Assembly (NCBI RefSeq): GCF_003602095.1
Contig: NZ_RAHH01000020.1
Coordinates: forward strand, 42,045 to 106,044
Length of the DNA stretch: 64,000 nt
Source: Rahnella woolbedingensis
Lineage (GTDB): Bacteria; Pseudomonadota; Gammaproteobacteria; Enterobacterales; Enterobacteriaceae
Direction: 5' to 3'
Part shown: one piece after another, positions 27,946 through 35,984 of the stretch
Position numbering within the stretch: position 1 is the stretch's first letter
Layout: every line of letters starts with the position of its first letter
Made by a program: the position numbers and the translations under genes
The notes under the pieces: model-generated
What the model saw: only the letters and a program-made list of their open reading frames with translations
What the model was told of the DNA's origin: nothing
Databases searched by the model: none

Positions 27946-29427
27946 TCAGAGAGTATCTTCCGCAACGTAATACTGCGGATCGTCAAGCTCATGAGAGCAG
28001 AATGGCCCGGCTTTCTTGAGCAGACTTACGCAGTCATTGCTCAGATGGCGTAAGCGGATCGTTTTACCGGCATCCAGATAACGCGCCGTCAGCTTATCAA
28101 TCGCTTCCACCCCGCTCGAATCCATTACCCGCGTACCGGCAAAATCCAGCACCACGTTTTGCGGATCGTTTTCAGGATTAAACAGCTCAGCAAAGGTCGC
28201 GGCAGAACCAAAGAACAGCGGCCCCTCGAGCTTATACACCGCCAGACTGCCTTTGGTTTTGTGCTCACGAATCCGGATACGCGCCTGCTGCCAGGCAAAG
28301 ACCAGCGCCGAGATAATCACGCCGCTTATCACCGCCACGGCCAGATCGGTGAAAATAGTGATGACGGTGACAATCAGCATCACCAGCACATCGGCTTTCG
28401 GCATACGGTGCAGGCGACGAAGTGAGCTCCACTCAAAGGTGTTGTAACAGACCACCAGCATAATTCCCGCCAGCGCCGCGACCGGCAGCAGACCGATATA
28501 ACCGGAAAGACTGACCACGAACAGAATCAGCAAAATAGCGCCCACCGTACCGGAGATCCGCCCGCGACCGCCGGAGGTGAAGTTAATGATCGACTGCCCG
28601 ATCATCGCGCAACCGGCGAAACAGCCGAACAGCCCGCAGATCGTATTCCCTGCGCCCTGTGCGATACTTTCGCGATTCCCGTTGCCCTTCTGATTGCCCA
28701 TTTCATCGAGCACCGTCATGGTCAGCAGCGATTCAATCAGGCCGACCAGCGCGATCACCACCGCATAAGGCAGCACAACTTTCAGCATTTCCAGACTAAA
28801 TGGCACTACCGGCAAACTGAAGTGCGGCAATGCACCGGAGATATCCGCCAAATCGCCGACCCGCAGCGTGTGCAGGTTAAAACCAATCGCCACCGCCGAC
28901 ACCAGAATCAGCGCCGCCAGAGAAGCGGGAATGATTTTGGTTAGTTTCGGGAACAGCACGACGACGGCAATCGCCAGCAGCACCAGCCCGTACATCAGCG
29001 GCCCCTGCCCGGCGATCATATGCAGCTGCGCCAGCATAATGACAATCGCCAGCCCGTTCACAAAGCCGTGAACCGCTGGCAGAGGCACCAGCCGGATAAA
29101 CTTCCCGAGGCGGAACACGCCGATCAAAATCTGAATCACACCGGCGAAAATCGTCGCCCACAGCACGTATCCCATGCCGTGCTGCGCCGCCAGACTCATC
29201 AGAACCACCACAATAGAGCCCGCCGCGCCGGAAACCATACCCGGTTTGCCACCAAACAGCGCCGTCACCAGCCCGATAATAAACGCCGTGTGCAGCCCGA
29301 CAATCGGCGACAATCCGGCGACCAGCGAGAACCCCACCGCTTCCGGGATCATCGATACGGCCACCACAAATCCGGCCAGCGTTTCATTTTTCACTTCTGA
29401 CAACTTCAGACCACGCGGGCTAAGCAT
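27946..29427 (-). CDS. SulP family anion transporter with STAS domain
   Basis: A 493-residue transporter. The SulP membrane domain begins NETLAGFVVAVSMIPEAVGF and includes LVTALFGGKPGMVSGAAGS and GLIESLLTMTVLDEMGNQ; a STAS domain occupies about residues 395-493 (NVVLDFAGTRVMDSSGVEAI). It is shorter than E. coli DauA (about 559 residues) and differs clearly in sequence, so it is probably not the orthologue although dauA belongs to this neighbourhood in E. coli. The substrate (sulfate, bicarbonate or dicarboxylate) cannot be decided. Divergent from ychF across 218 bases. Confidence 0.85.
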   Translation of the reverse strand: MLSPRGLKLSEVKNETLAGFVVAVSMIPEAVGFSLVAGLSPIVGLHTAFIIGLVTALFGGKPGMVSGAAGSIVVVLMSLAAQHGMGYVLWATIFAGVIQILIGVFRLGKFIRLVPLPAVHGFVNGLAIVIMLAQLHMIAGQGPLMYGLVLLAIAVVVLFPKLTKIIPASLAALILVSAVAIGFNLHTLRVGDLADISGALPHFSLPVVPFSLEMLKVVLPYAVVIALVGLIESLLTMTVLDEMGNQKGNGNRESIAQGAGNTICGLFGCFAGCAMIGQSIINFTSGGRGRISGTVGAILLILFVVSLSGYIGLLPVAALAGIMLVVCYNTFEWSSLRRLHRMPKADVLVMLIVTVITIFTDLAVAVISGVIISALVFAWQQARIRIREHKTKGSLAVYKLEGPLFFGSAATFAELFNPENDPQNVVLDFAGTRVMDSSGVEAIDKLTARYLDAGKTIRLRHLSNDCVSLLKKAGPFCSHELDDPQYYVAEDTL

Positions 29428-29564
29428 AAGACATCCGGTACATTTCCAGCTCAGTTAAAAAATTGTGACAAGTATCTAAAAATGCCGGAACCGAGGCAAG
29501 GGTTAATCTGTTGCTGTGCTGCGGGGCGGCAAACAAGCGGATCGAGATAAACGTCGTTTACGTG

Positions 29565-29570
29565 TATAAT
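29565..29570 (+). promoter_or_regulatory. Probable -10 element of ychF
   Basis: A consensus TATAAT preceded by CGTG lies 76 bases before the ychF ATG. The matching -35 position (TCGAGA at 29542-29547) is weak. Confidence 0.5.
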
Positions 29571-29645
29571 GCGGGGAATTATGGTCATTACATCGTGCGG
29601 TTACAGTTAATCGCTTGATAACTAAGCTATTAAGGTGAGAAAAAC

Positions 29646-30737
29646 ATGGGATTCAAATGCGGTATCGTGGGCCTGCCGAACGTCGGTAAATCTACTCTGT
29701 TCAATGCGCTGACCAAAGCGGGTATCGAAGCAGCAAACTTCCCGTTCTGCACCATCGAACCGAATACCGGTGTGGTGCCAATGCCTGATGCACGTCTCGA
29801 CCAGCTGGCCGAGATTGTAAAACCGCAGCGTATCCTGCCAACCACTATGGAATTCGTGGATATCGCGGGTCTGGTAAAAGGCGCATCTAAAGGTGAAGGC
29901 CTGGGTAACCAGTTCCTGACCAACATCCGTGAAACCGAAGCTATCGGCCACGTTGTTCGTTGTTTCGAGAACGACAACATCATCCACGTTAACAACAAAG
30001 TGGATCCGGCTGATGACATCGACGTGATCAACACCGAACTGGCGTTGTCTGACCTCGACACCTGCGAGCGCGCGATCCACCGTGTGCAGAAACGCGCTAA
30101 AGGCGGCGACAAAGATGCCAAAGCTGAACTGTCTGCGCTGGAAAAATGTCTGCCACAGCTGGAAAACGCCGGTATGTTGCGTGCGCTGGACCTGACCGAA
30201 GAAGACAAAGCGGCCATCCGCTACCTGAGCTTCCTGACACTCAAACCAACCATGTACATCGCGAACGTCAACGAAGACGGTTTTGAGAACAACCCTTACC
30301 TCGACATCGTGCGTAAAATCGCAGACGCCGAAGGTTCTGTGGTGGTGGCAGTTTGTGCAGCAGTTGAGTCTGATATCGCTGAGCTGGAAGATGCTGACCG
30401 TGAAGAGTTCATGGCGGAGCTGGGCATCGAAGAGCCGGGCCTGAACCGCGTGATCCGCGCTGGTTACGAGCTGCTGAACCTGCAAACTTACTTCACCGCT
30501 GGCGTGAAAGAAGTCCGCGCATGGACCATCCCGGTTGGTGCTACCGCGCCACAAGCTGCCGGTAAAATCCACACCGACTTCGAGAAAGGCTTCATCCGCG
30601 CACAAACCATCGCGTTCGAAGATTTCATCACCTACAAAGGTGAGCAAGGCGCGAAAGAAGCCGGCAAAATGCGTTCAGAAGGTAAAGACTACATCGTTAA
30701 AGATGGCGACGTGATGAACTTCCTGTTCAACGTTTAA
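29646..30737 (+). CDS. ychF: Redox-regulated ATPase YchF (Obg-family OLA1 type)
   Basis: A 363-residue P-loop protein, the same length as E. coli YchF. It has the G1 loop [15 protein letters not shown]3 [26 protein letters not shown] in place of NKxD (which explains ATP over GTP preference in the family), and a C-terminal TGS domain ([20 protein letters not shown]). It binds ribosomes and has a negative role in oxidative-stress responses in E. coli. Start is behind TAAGGTGAG. Its usual neighbour pth is 21 kb away here. Confidence 0.97.
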   Translation: MGFKCGIVGLPNVGKSTLFNALTKAGIEAANFPFCTIEPNTGVVPMPDARLDQLAEIVKPQRILPTTMEFVDIAGLVKGASKGEGLGNQFLTNIRETEAIGHVVRCFENDNIIHVNNKVDPADDIDVINTELALSDLDTCERAIHRVQKRAKGGDKDAKAELSALEKCLPQLENAGMLRALDLTEEDKAAIRYLSFLTLKPTMYIANVNEDGFENNPYLDIVRKIADAEGSVVVAVCAAVESDIAELEDADREEFMAELGIEEPGLNRVIRAGYELLNLQTYFTAGVKEVRAWTIPVGATAPQAAGKIHTDFEKGFIRAQTIAFEDFITYKGEQGAKEAGKMRSEGKDYIVKDGDVMNFLFNV

Positions 30738-30767
30738 ATCACGATTCAGTTTCTGACTTTACATAAA

Positions 30768-30795
30768 ACCCACGCCTGGCGTGGGTTTTTGTTTT
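30768..30795 (+). terminator. Terminator of ychF
   Basis: Stem CCCACGC/GCGTGGG (30769-30775 and 30779-30785) with loop CTG is preceded by AAAA and followed by TTTTTGTTTT. It belongs to a recurring CCACGC/GCGTGG terminator family in this window. Confidence 0.9.
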
Positions 30796-30909
30796 CCATG
30801 CTTCCCTGTGTGGATCAGCGCGCGCACTTTCATTTCTCCTCTCCCCCTATTCCGCGATATATTAGAGCCATTCTCATAAAATTTTCTCTTTGTAACGGGT
30901 AACATCTCC

Positions 30910-31257
30910 ATGGCTCTCATTCCAAAAAACTACCAGCGTCTTGAAAGCGGTTATCGTGAGAAAGCGCTAAAAATTTACCCGTGGGTATGCGGGCGCTGTT
31001 CGCGGGAGTTTGTGTATTCCAATCTGCGCGAACTGACGGTTCACCATATCGACCACGATCATACCAATAACCCGGAAGATGGCAGCAACTGGGAGTTATT
31101 GTGTCTGTATTGTCATGACCACGAGCACTCAAAGTATACGGAAGCCGACCAGTACGGCACCCGTGTCGTGGCGGGTGAAGATGCACAAGATGATGTCGGT
31201 GCAGCCACCTATAATCCCTTTGCTGAATTGCAGGCGATGCTGAATAAGAAGAAATAA
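30910..31257 (+). CDS. yajD: YajD family HNH nuclease
   Basis: A 115-residue protein, the same length as E. coli YajD. The zinc-finger HNH core has CGRCSREF, LTVHHIDHDHTNNPEDGSNW and LCLYCHDHEHSKY: paired cysteines in the first and last element and HH in the middle. The family is annotated as a putative HNH nuclease; the natural role is unknown. It stands alone between ychF and the siderophore receptor with its own terminator. Confidence 0.93.
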   Translation: MALIPKNYQRLESGYREKALKIYPWVCGRCSREFVYSNLRELTVHHIDHDHTNNPEDGSNWELLCLYCHDHEHSKYTEADQYGTRVVAGEDAQDDVGAATYNPFAELQAMLNKKK

Positions 31258-31310
31258 GCTCTTTTCCGCCCTGCGCCTCGGGCAACACTAAAGAACTCTG
31301 CTTTAACCAA

Positions 31311-31337
31311 AATCCACGCCATGTCGTGGATTTTTTT
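31311..31337 (+). terminator. Terminator of yajD
   Basis: Stem AATCCACG/CGTGGATT (31311-31318 and 31325-31332) with loop CCATGT, followed by a run of seven T overlapping the stem end. It lies about 53 bases after the yajD stop. Confidence 0.88.
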
Positions 31338-31388
31338 ATGACCTGCGAAGCGGTTCCCGCCAAATAAGTTAGCCCACTACTATTTTTC

Positions 31389-31446
31389 TTGCATACGAAA
31401 GCCGTATAAGCATAATCGCAAATTCAAATAATAATGATTCTCAGTC
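31389..31446 (+). promoter_or_regulatory. Promoter and Fur box of the siderophore receptor gene
   Basis: A -35 TTGCAT (31389-31394) and -10 CATAAT (31411-31416) with 16-base spacing are followed by AATAATAATGATTCTCAGTC (31427-31446). This resembles the 19-bp Fur consensus GATAATGATTATCATTATC, strongest in its left half. The box overlaps the predicted transcription start, the classic layout for iron-dependent repression. Confidence 0.7.
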
Positions 31447-31468
31447 CTTTTTACATACAGGCTATATT

Positions 31469-33676
31469 ATGTGCGATTCCATTACATTCACCGGGTTCAA
31501 ACCAAGGGTGCTGGCACTGTTTGTCAGCGTCACCTGCCTGCCAGCGATGGCAGCCACCGCCCCTGCTCCGGCGACGTCTTCGACCGCAGCGTCGGGCGAC
31601 ACCATGACCATCGTCAGCGCGCCGGATAATGAATTCAAACCGGGCGGCAATCAGCTGGTTCCTGCGTATCTCGACGGACAAGTGGCACACGGCGGTCGCC
31701 TCGGAATGCTCGGCGAACAAAATGCGATGGATGTGCCGTTCAACGTGATGAGCTTCACCTCAAAACTGGTGCAGGATCAGCAGGCCAAAACCATTGCTGA
31801 TGTGGTGCGCAACGATGCCACCGTCCAGAATGTGCAGGGATACGGTAACTTTGCCGAAACCTACCGCATCCGTGGCTTTGAACTGGATGGCGATGACATG
31901 ACCTATGGAGGATTGCCGGGCGTGGTTCCCCGTCAGGTAATGGATGCGTCGCTGATCGACCGTATCGAAATCTTCAAAGGCGCCAACGGATTACTGAACG
32001 GCGCGGCGACTACCGGCGTCGGCGGCATGATCAACCTCGAACCTAAACATGCGGATGACACGCCGCTCACGCGTGTGGGCGTTGATTACACGTCTTCCTC
32101 ACAGGTCGGCGGCACACTGGATGTGGGACGTCGTTTCGGTGATGACAACCAGTTTGGGGTGCGCCTCAATGCAGTTAACCGCGAAGGCGAAACCGATATT
32201 GATGGCGAGAAAAAACGCACCACGGCGGCGTCACTCGGGCTCGATTATCGTGGTGACCGTCTGCGCACTTCCGTGGATATGGGCTACCAGAAGAAAACCT
32301 TCCATGACGCCCGTCTTGGCGTGAATATCAGCGGTGTGGATTTCATTCCGAAAGTGCCGTCCAACAGCCACAACTACAGTCAGGACTGGATATACAGCAA
32401 CATTGAGTCCGAATTTGGTATGGCAAAAGCTGAATATGATGTGACGGATAACTGGACAGTGTATGGCGGCGTGGGCGCGCAGCATTCACGTGAGACCGGC
32501 GATTACGCCTCTCCGGCGCTAAAAGATGCGGACGGAACGGCGACGATTGGCCGTCTGGACACCAACCGCATTATCAATAATTTCAGTGGAATGGCGGGCA
32601 TTCGCGGCAATTTCGATACTGCTTTCATCACCCATAAAGTGAACTTCGGATATTCCGCCCTGACGTCGCGTAATAATACAGCCTGGCGTATGGCGTACGG
32701 CGCCAATGCAGAAAACACCAATATCTATGACACTCCGAATGTCCCGAACCCGACGCCAAATCTGTCCGGCGGTAATTACAACGATCCTTTAACGACCGGA
32801 CGTAACCGCACGCAGGGCTATCTGTTAAGTGACACAATGGGCGTGCTGGATGACACCGTATTGTTCACCGTCGGTGCCCGTCATCAGAAAGTCGTCGTGC
32901 GCAACTACAGCAATAAGACCGGCGCGGAAGATGTGTCAACCCGTTATGACGACAGCCGCTGGATGCCGACCTACGGCATTGTGTATAAACCGTGGAAAGT
33001 TATTTCCCTGTACGCCAACCATACCGAGTCTTTGCAGCCGGGTGATGTGGCACCCAATACCGCGACAAACTACGGTACGACCACCGGTATTGCGCATTCC
33101 AAACAGAATGAAGTGGGTGTAAAAGCGGATTTCGATCGCGTCGGCGGATCGCTTGCGTTATTTGAAATCAAAAAACCTTCCGGCATTCTGGACAGCAATA
33201 AATACTACGGCATGGACGGCGAACAACGTAACCGCGGCGTGGAACTGAACGTGTTTGGCGAACCGGTGCTGGGCCTGCGCCTGAACGGCAGCGCGACGTG
33301 GATCGATCCGGAAATGACCAAAACGGCAAATAATGCCTATAACGGTAAAGATGCGATTGGTGTGCCGCGATACAATCTGGTACTGGGCGCGGAATACGAC
33401 ATCAAACCGGTGGAAGGTCTGACGGCTACCGCGCTGATTAATCATTCCGGCTCTCAGTGGGCGGATTCCGCTAACACCAAGAAAATTGACTCGTACACCG
33501 TGTTAGATCTTGGCGTGCGTTACCGGACTAAAATCAACCAGAACGATATGGTCTGGCGTGCGGGTGTTGATAACGTGACTAACGAGAAATACTGGTCGAA
33601 TATCGACAGCACCGGCACCTACATCTATCAGGGTGATCCGCGTTCGCTGAAGGTCTCTATGACTTACGACTTCTGA
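31469..33676 (+). CDS. TonB-dependent siderophore receptor
   Basis: A 735-residue outer-membrane receptor. The signal peptide ends near residue 28 (SVTCLPAMA). The TonB box is DTMTIVSA (44-51), the plug includes QAKTIADVVRNDATVQNVQG, TYRIRGFELDG and DRIEIFKGANGLLNG, and the C-terminal 22-strand barrel ends VSMTYDF with terminal aromatic residue. The plug resembles hydroxamate/ferrichrome-type receptors; the exact siderophore is uncertain. A Fur box in front supports iron uptake. No biosynthesis or ABC genes accompany it. Confidence 0.9.
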   Translation: MCDSITFTGFKPRVLALFVSVTCLPAMAATAPAPATSSTAASGDTMTIVSAPDNEFKPGGNQLVPAYLDGQVAHGGRLGMLGEQNAMDVPFNVMSFTSKLVQDQQAKTIADVVRNDATVQNVQGYGNFAETYRIRGFELDGDDMTYGGLPGVVPRQVMDASLIDRIEIFKGANGLLNGAATTGVGGMINLEPKHADDTPLTRVGVDYTSSSQVGGTLDVGRRFGDDNQFGVRLNAVNREGETDIDGEKKRTTAASLGLDYRGDRLRTSVDMGYQKKTFHDARLGVNISGVDFIPKVPSNSHNYSQDWIYSNIESEFGMAKAEYDVTDNWTVYGGVGAQHSRETGDYASPALKDADGTATIGRLDTNRIINNFSGMAGIRGNFDTAFITHKVNFGYSALTSRNNTAWRMAYGANAENTNIYDTPNVPNPTPNLSGGNYNDPLTTGRNRTQGYLLSDTMGVLDDTVLFTVGARHQKVVVRNYSNKTGAEDVSTRYDDSRWMPTYGIVYKPWKVISLYANHTESLQPGDVAPNTATNYGTTTGIAHSKQNEVGVKADFDRVGGSLALFEIKKPSGILDSNKYYGMDGEQRNRGVELNVFGEPVLGLRLNGSATWIDPEMTKTANNAYNGKDAIGVPRYNLVLGAEYDIKPVEGLTATALINHSGSQWADSANTKKIDSYTVLDLGVRYRTKINQNDMVWRAGVDNVTNEKYWSNIDSTGTYIYQGDPRSLKVSMTYDF

Positions 33677-33695
33677 TCCGCCCATTCATCATCAT

Positions 33696-33724
33696 GGGGA
33701 TGCACAAAGCATCCCCTATTTATT
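33696..33724 (+). terminator. Terminator of the siderophore receptor gene
   Basis: Stem GGGGATGC/GCATCCCC (33696-33703 and 33709-33716) with loop ACAAA, followed by TATTTATT. It starts 19 bases after the receptor stop, before the convergent opgD-like gene. Confidence 0.75.
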
Positions 33725-33751
33725 CTCGTTCAGCCAGTTGCCATCCTTCTT

Positions 33752-35356
33752 TCAGACGCCCTGCATCGGCTTGGGCGAAGAAGTAAACGGCAGGTACTGA
33801 TACATCCAGGTTTCTGACAACGTTTTGTCTGCGGACTTGAGGTAAAGCCGGAGCTCAACCGGTTCCTTTCCGTCGACGTGCAGATCAAAAAACGTGCGCC
33901 AGTTGCCTTTTCCTGCAGGGGATTTCTCCACTTTAATGTCTTTCAGTGTGCCGCGGGATGCCGTGACCACCGCATCGATATGCGCATCTGCGGCAAGGTT
34001 TTCCAGCACATCCCCCTGAAATTCGATCATAAATTTGCGCGCGTCAGGATCGGTATACGCACCGGGATTGCCCCCTCTTCCCAGCCGCGTTATCCCGCAG
34101 CGAGCCAGTTTCGACGGATAAGGCTCATCGGCCAGCCAGTGTAAGCGGTAGCTGAATTGATACTCATTGCCAGCTTTGGCAGGCTGTTCCGGCACCCACA
34201 TGGCGGCGATATTATCGAAAATCTCGTCGTCAGTAGGGATTTCCACCAGCTGCACCGCACCTTTGCCCCAGTCGCCTTTCGGTTCGACCCACAAATCCGG
34301 GCGCCGCGCATAACCGGCCGAACCAAGATAGCTGTCAGGGTTGCGCTGTTTCTGAATCAGACCAAAACCCCGCGGATTATTGTCACTGAACGCCGATACC
34401 CTGATCTGCAAAGGATTATTCAATGGCCGCCAGATATGCTCATCACCCCCGGTCCACAATGCCAACCCATCGGAGTCATGAACTTCAGGGCGCCAGTCGG
34501 AGGCAGACCCTTTGGCCATTTCGGAAAACCAAAACATAGAGGTCTGCGGGGCGATGCCCAACCGGCCAACGTCACGCCGTAAAAACAGCGAGCATTCAAC
34601 ATCCATCACCACGCCTTTGGTGCGTTGCAGTACAAACCGGTAAGCGCCGCAGAGACTCGGCCCGTCAAGCAGCGCGTAAACAACCAGGTGGTCACTGTCC
34701 TTTTCCGGGCTTTCGAACCAGAACTGCGTAAAGTCGGGGAATTCTTCTTTGGTGTCGCCAAAAACCGTGTTTACCGCGACTCCGCGCGCAGACAATCCAA
34801 ACTGACCCAGCTCGCCCACTGCACGAAAATAGGAGGCACCCAGAAACGAAACCCAGTCTTTCACACCCGGACTTTTAGCGGTTTGCTGATGCTCCAGCAC
34901 GCGAAATCCACTGAAAACGTTGCCTTTAACGGCTGACAGCGCAACCTGAGAATTGTCGGGAAAGGTGAAGTAGTCCGCATTCTGGATGATTTCACGGGCG
35001 CGCTTATTTTCGACCACAAACATTTTTACCGGCAAATGATGCAGGCTGCTGACACAAAAAAATGACACTGGAAAACGATCAGTCCCTTCATTAAAGAGCG
35101 CATATTCCGGCTTATACGCAACCTTGCTGTAAACATCATAATTGATGTCAGCCACTGCACTGTCAGGCACCTTTTCGGGCGCAACATAAGGATTTTTAGC
35201 ACTTTCTTTGGCCTGCCGTATCAGCCCTTCAAAGCTAAAAGGCACCTCCCTCGCGAGTTTTAAACCCTGCGCAGCAAAAACCGCCGGGGTATAACCCAGC
35301 GCAGCCAGAGCCATCGAAAATGAAGTGTAGGTAAGCAAATCACGCCGGGTCACCAT
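33752..35356 (-). CDS. opgD: Glucan biosynthesis protein D (OpgD/MdoD-like)
   Basis: A 534-residue periplasmic protein of the MdoG/OpgD family that shapes osmoregulated periplasmic glucans. The twin-arginine signal MVTRRDLLTYTSFSMALAAL with cleavage after VFA matches the Tat export of OpgD. The mature part has VSFLGASYFRAVGELGQFGL, SARGVAVNTVFGDTKEEFPD, FTQFWFE, MWVPEQPAKAGNEYQF-type blocks and ends near SETWMYQYLPF, as in E. coli OpgD. E. coli OpgD has 551 residues. The ATG at 35356 gives a proper Tat signal; a TTG four codons earlier is less likely. Convergent with the siderophore receptor. Confidence 0.88.
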   Translation of the reverse strand: MVTRRDLLTYTSFSMALAALGYTPAVFAAQGLKLAREVPFSFEGLIRQAKESAKNPYVAPEKVPDSAVADINYDVYSKVAYKPEYALFNEGTDRFPVSFFCVSSLHHLPVKMFVVENKRAREIIQNADYFTFPDNSQVALSAVKGNVFSGFRVLEHQQTAKSPGVKDWVSFLGASYFRAVGELGQFGLSARGVAVNTVFGDTKEEFPDFTQFWFESPEKDSDHLVVYALLDGPSLCGAYRFVLQRTKGVVMDVECSLFLRRDVGRLGIAPQTSMFWFSEMAKGSASDWRPEVHDSDGLALWTGGDEHIWRPLNNPLQIRVSAFSDNNPRGFGLIQKQRNPDSYLGSAGYARRPDLWVEPKGDWGKGAVQLVEIPTDDEIFDNIAAMWVPEQPAKAGNEYQFSYRLHWLADEPYPSKLARCGITRLGRGGNPGAYTDPDARKFMIEFQGDVLENLAADAHIDAVVTASRGTLKDIKVEKSPAGKGNWRTFFDLHVDGKEPVELRLYLKSADKTLSETWMYQYLPFTSSPKPMQGV

Positions 35357-35368
35357 AAACAGCACCAA

Positions 35369-35984
35369 CTCATGTTTAAGAATAAATTGTTCTTATCAGA
35401 AAGTAAGAAGCCATTTATCGGGTAAGTAGTGCTTCAATTTTAGAACACTTCGGCAGAAAGAATAGGCTGTGTTCTGAACTTGCGGATAATTCCGCATACC
35501 CGGTCAGGCCCTGCGTCTTAAAATTACAACAGGGTTGTGTGATACCCGCATTCATAATAATGAGGAACATATCAAAAACCTTTATTCAGTCACGTAACAG
35601 ATTATTATCCATTCATTAGAAATGATTTAAACGCAAACGGAAAGCGCGGTCTGAAAGACGACTTACTGTGTCTTTTTAACCCTATCCATCCGATTAAGTG
35701 AATCTACTGAAATTACAACCACGCTATAAAATATACATCCTGAAAATTACGCCCTCAGTTTTGATCAAAAACAAACATACTAAAATACCTTACATTCACT
35801 GAAATGATGAATAGAGCTCTTTTCAATCAAATCAATGATCAGATAACAATATAATAAATCTTGTAAATCATACTACTATAGAAAAATATCCAAAAATGCA
35901 CATTGATCTCCACCTCAGTATAGCTATATAACAGCGCCAGAAAACATTACCCCCATTATCTTTCGTGTCTCAAGGCCAAATATT
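35369..35984. other. 616-base AT-rich non-coding region upstream of the autotransporter
   Basis: No convincing open reading frame was found. The region is much richer in A and T than its neighbours, as is common for silenced surface-protein promoters. A possible promoter for the autotransporter is TTGATC (35903-35908) with TATATA (35925-35930), 16-base spacing. The left part must also hold the opgD promoter. Confidence 0.4.

Noticed and set aside
29622..30647. 341-codon minus-strand open frame opposite ychF
   Set aside because: It is a shadow of the strongly biased ychF codon usage and shows no recognisable family sequence.
31427..31446. Fur box as an operator for yajD
   Set aside because: It lies after the yajD terminator and overlaps the receptor's predicted transcription start.
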